From an uncultured Candidatus Poseidoniales archaeon (GTDB lineage Archaea > Thermoplasmatota > Poseidoniia > Poseidoniales > Thalassarchaeaceae), in NCBI GenBank assembly GCA_905182515.1, contig CAJJBW010000006.1, positions 1-64,000 on the forward strand: a stretch of 64,000 bases of DNA, written 5' to 3'. A program made the position numbers and the translations under genes. Each line of letters begins with the position of its first letter. Position 1 is the stretch's first letter. A model generated the notes under the pieces. The model had not been told where the DNA came from, ran no database searches, and was given only the letters and a program-made list of their open reading frames with translations. Shown piece by piece: positions 63,502 to 64,000 of this stretch.

Positions 63502-64000
63502 CTAAAGGAGTGGATTTATTGACAAGTCCTGATGTTTTTGACAATATTTACTTTTTTGCATTGACTCGTTTTTACAATCTAATTCAGAACATTCAAAGAG
63601 ATTAGACGATCTGCTTTTTTTTTCAGTCATTCTATCTCTGTTTAATTTTGTTGAAGACGCAACATAATCCATTTCTGCTGAGTCAAACCAAATCATACTA
63701 CAATCATGGCATCCGTCTAGTTCTATCTTCTTATTACCAGATGGTATAGGTATAGGAAATGTCAAATCAAAATAAATGGTCGAGTATTTCAGAGGTATAA
63801 TCTTCATTTTTTCTTCACAAATAGGACATTTCTTTTCTCCGAAATCAGCCTTCTTCAAAGAACACTCTATGAGTCCTGCATTATGCTTGCCAAATTTTTC
63901 AATTAATGACTTAGAGTCAAGCATACCTCCTTTACAAACTTCACAAATAAAATATGGAACTTCCCTGCGTTTGCCGTCTCCAAAAATACCAACGAAAATT
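63502..64000 (-). CDS. Multi-zinc-ribbon protein (partial at window end)
   Basis: The frame is open through the end of the window; residues upstream of the internal Met at 63924 read 'VPYFICEVCKGGMLD', clearly coding, so the true start lies beyond 64000. It has three zinc sites: 'CEVC', a zf-TFIIB-like pair 'CPICEEKMKIIPL' with 'DGCHDCSMIWFDSAEMDYV', and a C-terminal 'CSELDC' plus 'YCQKH'. The middle domain resembles 'Zn-finger, TFIIB-like' families. Its role is unknown. Confidence 0.65.
   Translation of the reverse strand, partial: IFVGIFGDGKRREVPYFICEVCKGGMLDSKSLIEKFGKHNAGLIECSLKKADFGEKKCPICEEKMKIIPLKYSTIYFDLTFPIPIPSGNKKIELDGCHDCSMIWFDSAEMDYVASSTKLNRDRMTEKKSRSSNLFECSELDCKNESMQKSKYCQKHQDLSINPLL

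Noticed and set aside
63432-63605. Plus-strand frame of about 57 codons
   Set aside because: It overlaps the 3' end of the zinc-motif protein on the opposite strand, whose C-terminal cysteines are convincing.

Overview
The window is AT-rich genomic DNA from an archaeon. Evidence for archaea: eukaryote-type ribosomal proteins eS19, eL39, eL31 and eS17 in one operon, an archaeal-type SRP RNA, a proteasome-activating nucleotidase ending in an HbYX motif, Kae1, MBF1, Tsr3, a DUF5679-like zinc ribbon and archaeal-type ValRS and MetRS. The mix of these with many bacterial-type metabolic genes (complete histidine utilisation, KatG, FolE-I, methylmalonyl-CoA mutase, glutathione-transferase-like enzymes) and the low GC fit a marine planktonic Thermoplasmatota of the Marine Group II/III (Poseidoniia) kind. 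That placement is inference from gene content; no rRNA is present to confirm it. Many starts carry a GGTGA-type ribosome binding site 4-6 nt upstream, often fused with the stop codon of the preceding gene.

Layout. 1-7.9 kb: (AAT)n microsatellite, CXXXY-type CcmE, SRP RNA, EVE-domain protein, RND/MMPL exporter, ValRS, a phosphoglycerate-dehydrogenase-like enzyme. 7.9-16.8 kb: a polytopic membrane protein, YgfZ and IscA, FdhD with a YdeP-type molybdoenzyme, a TPR protein, and an FMN reductase / small membrane protein / PqqD-like trio. 16.9-18.8 kb: the ribosomal operon and a TrmJ-like methyltransferase. 18.8-21.8 kb: a preQ0 (archaeosine precursor) operon, RHH regulator-folE-queE-queC::msrB-queD, in which QueC is fused to a methionine sulfoxide reductase and has lost all four zinc cysteines. 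21.8-26.4 kb: methylmalonyl-CoA mutase and epimerase, FKBP, Kae1. 26.4-34.3 kb: histidine degradation (hutI, hutH, hutU, fchA, ftcD) surrounding a tRNA-Val(GAC), a small zinc ribbon and AlaX. 34.3-42.5 kb: PAN, MBF1, Tsr3, MetRS, a CBS/DUF21 transporter, and a DtxR-type regulator with a perfect palindromic operator ahead of a heavy-metal exporter.

42.5-64 kb is more accessory: GST, KatG, a MORN-repeat protein kinase, a membrane-bound alkaline-phosphatase-superfamily transferase resembling GPI ethanolamine-phosphate transferases, an SDR, a PKD-domain surface protein, an alpha/beta hydrolase, an HNH nuclease with two tandem 87-residue modules, 3-methyladenine glycosylase, a duplicated signal-peptide segment, MscS, glutathionyl-hydroquinone reductase followed by a truncated pirin, a five-gene cluster of unknown membrane proteins with odd starts and in-frame stops, DUF2306, a DHFR-like reductase, and two zinc-motif proteins that share an identical C-x4-C-x10-C-x2-H spacing. 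Several of these look laterally acquired, and some are decaying.

Functionally the region combines core translation and protein turnover with amino-acid and propionate catabolism, 7-deazaguanine synthesis, metal homeostasis and peroxide/quinone detoxification, consistent with a surface-ocean heterotroph. No CRISPR array, rRNA operon, insertion sequence or prophage was seen.
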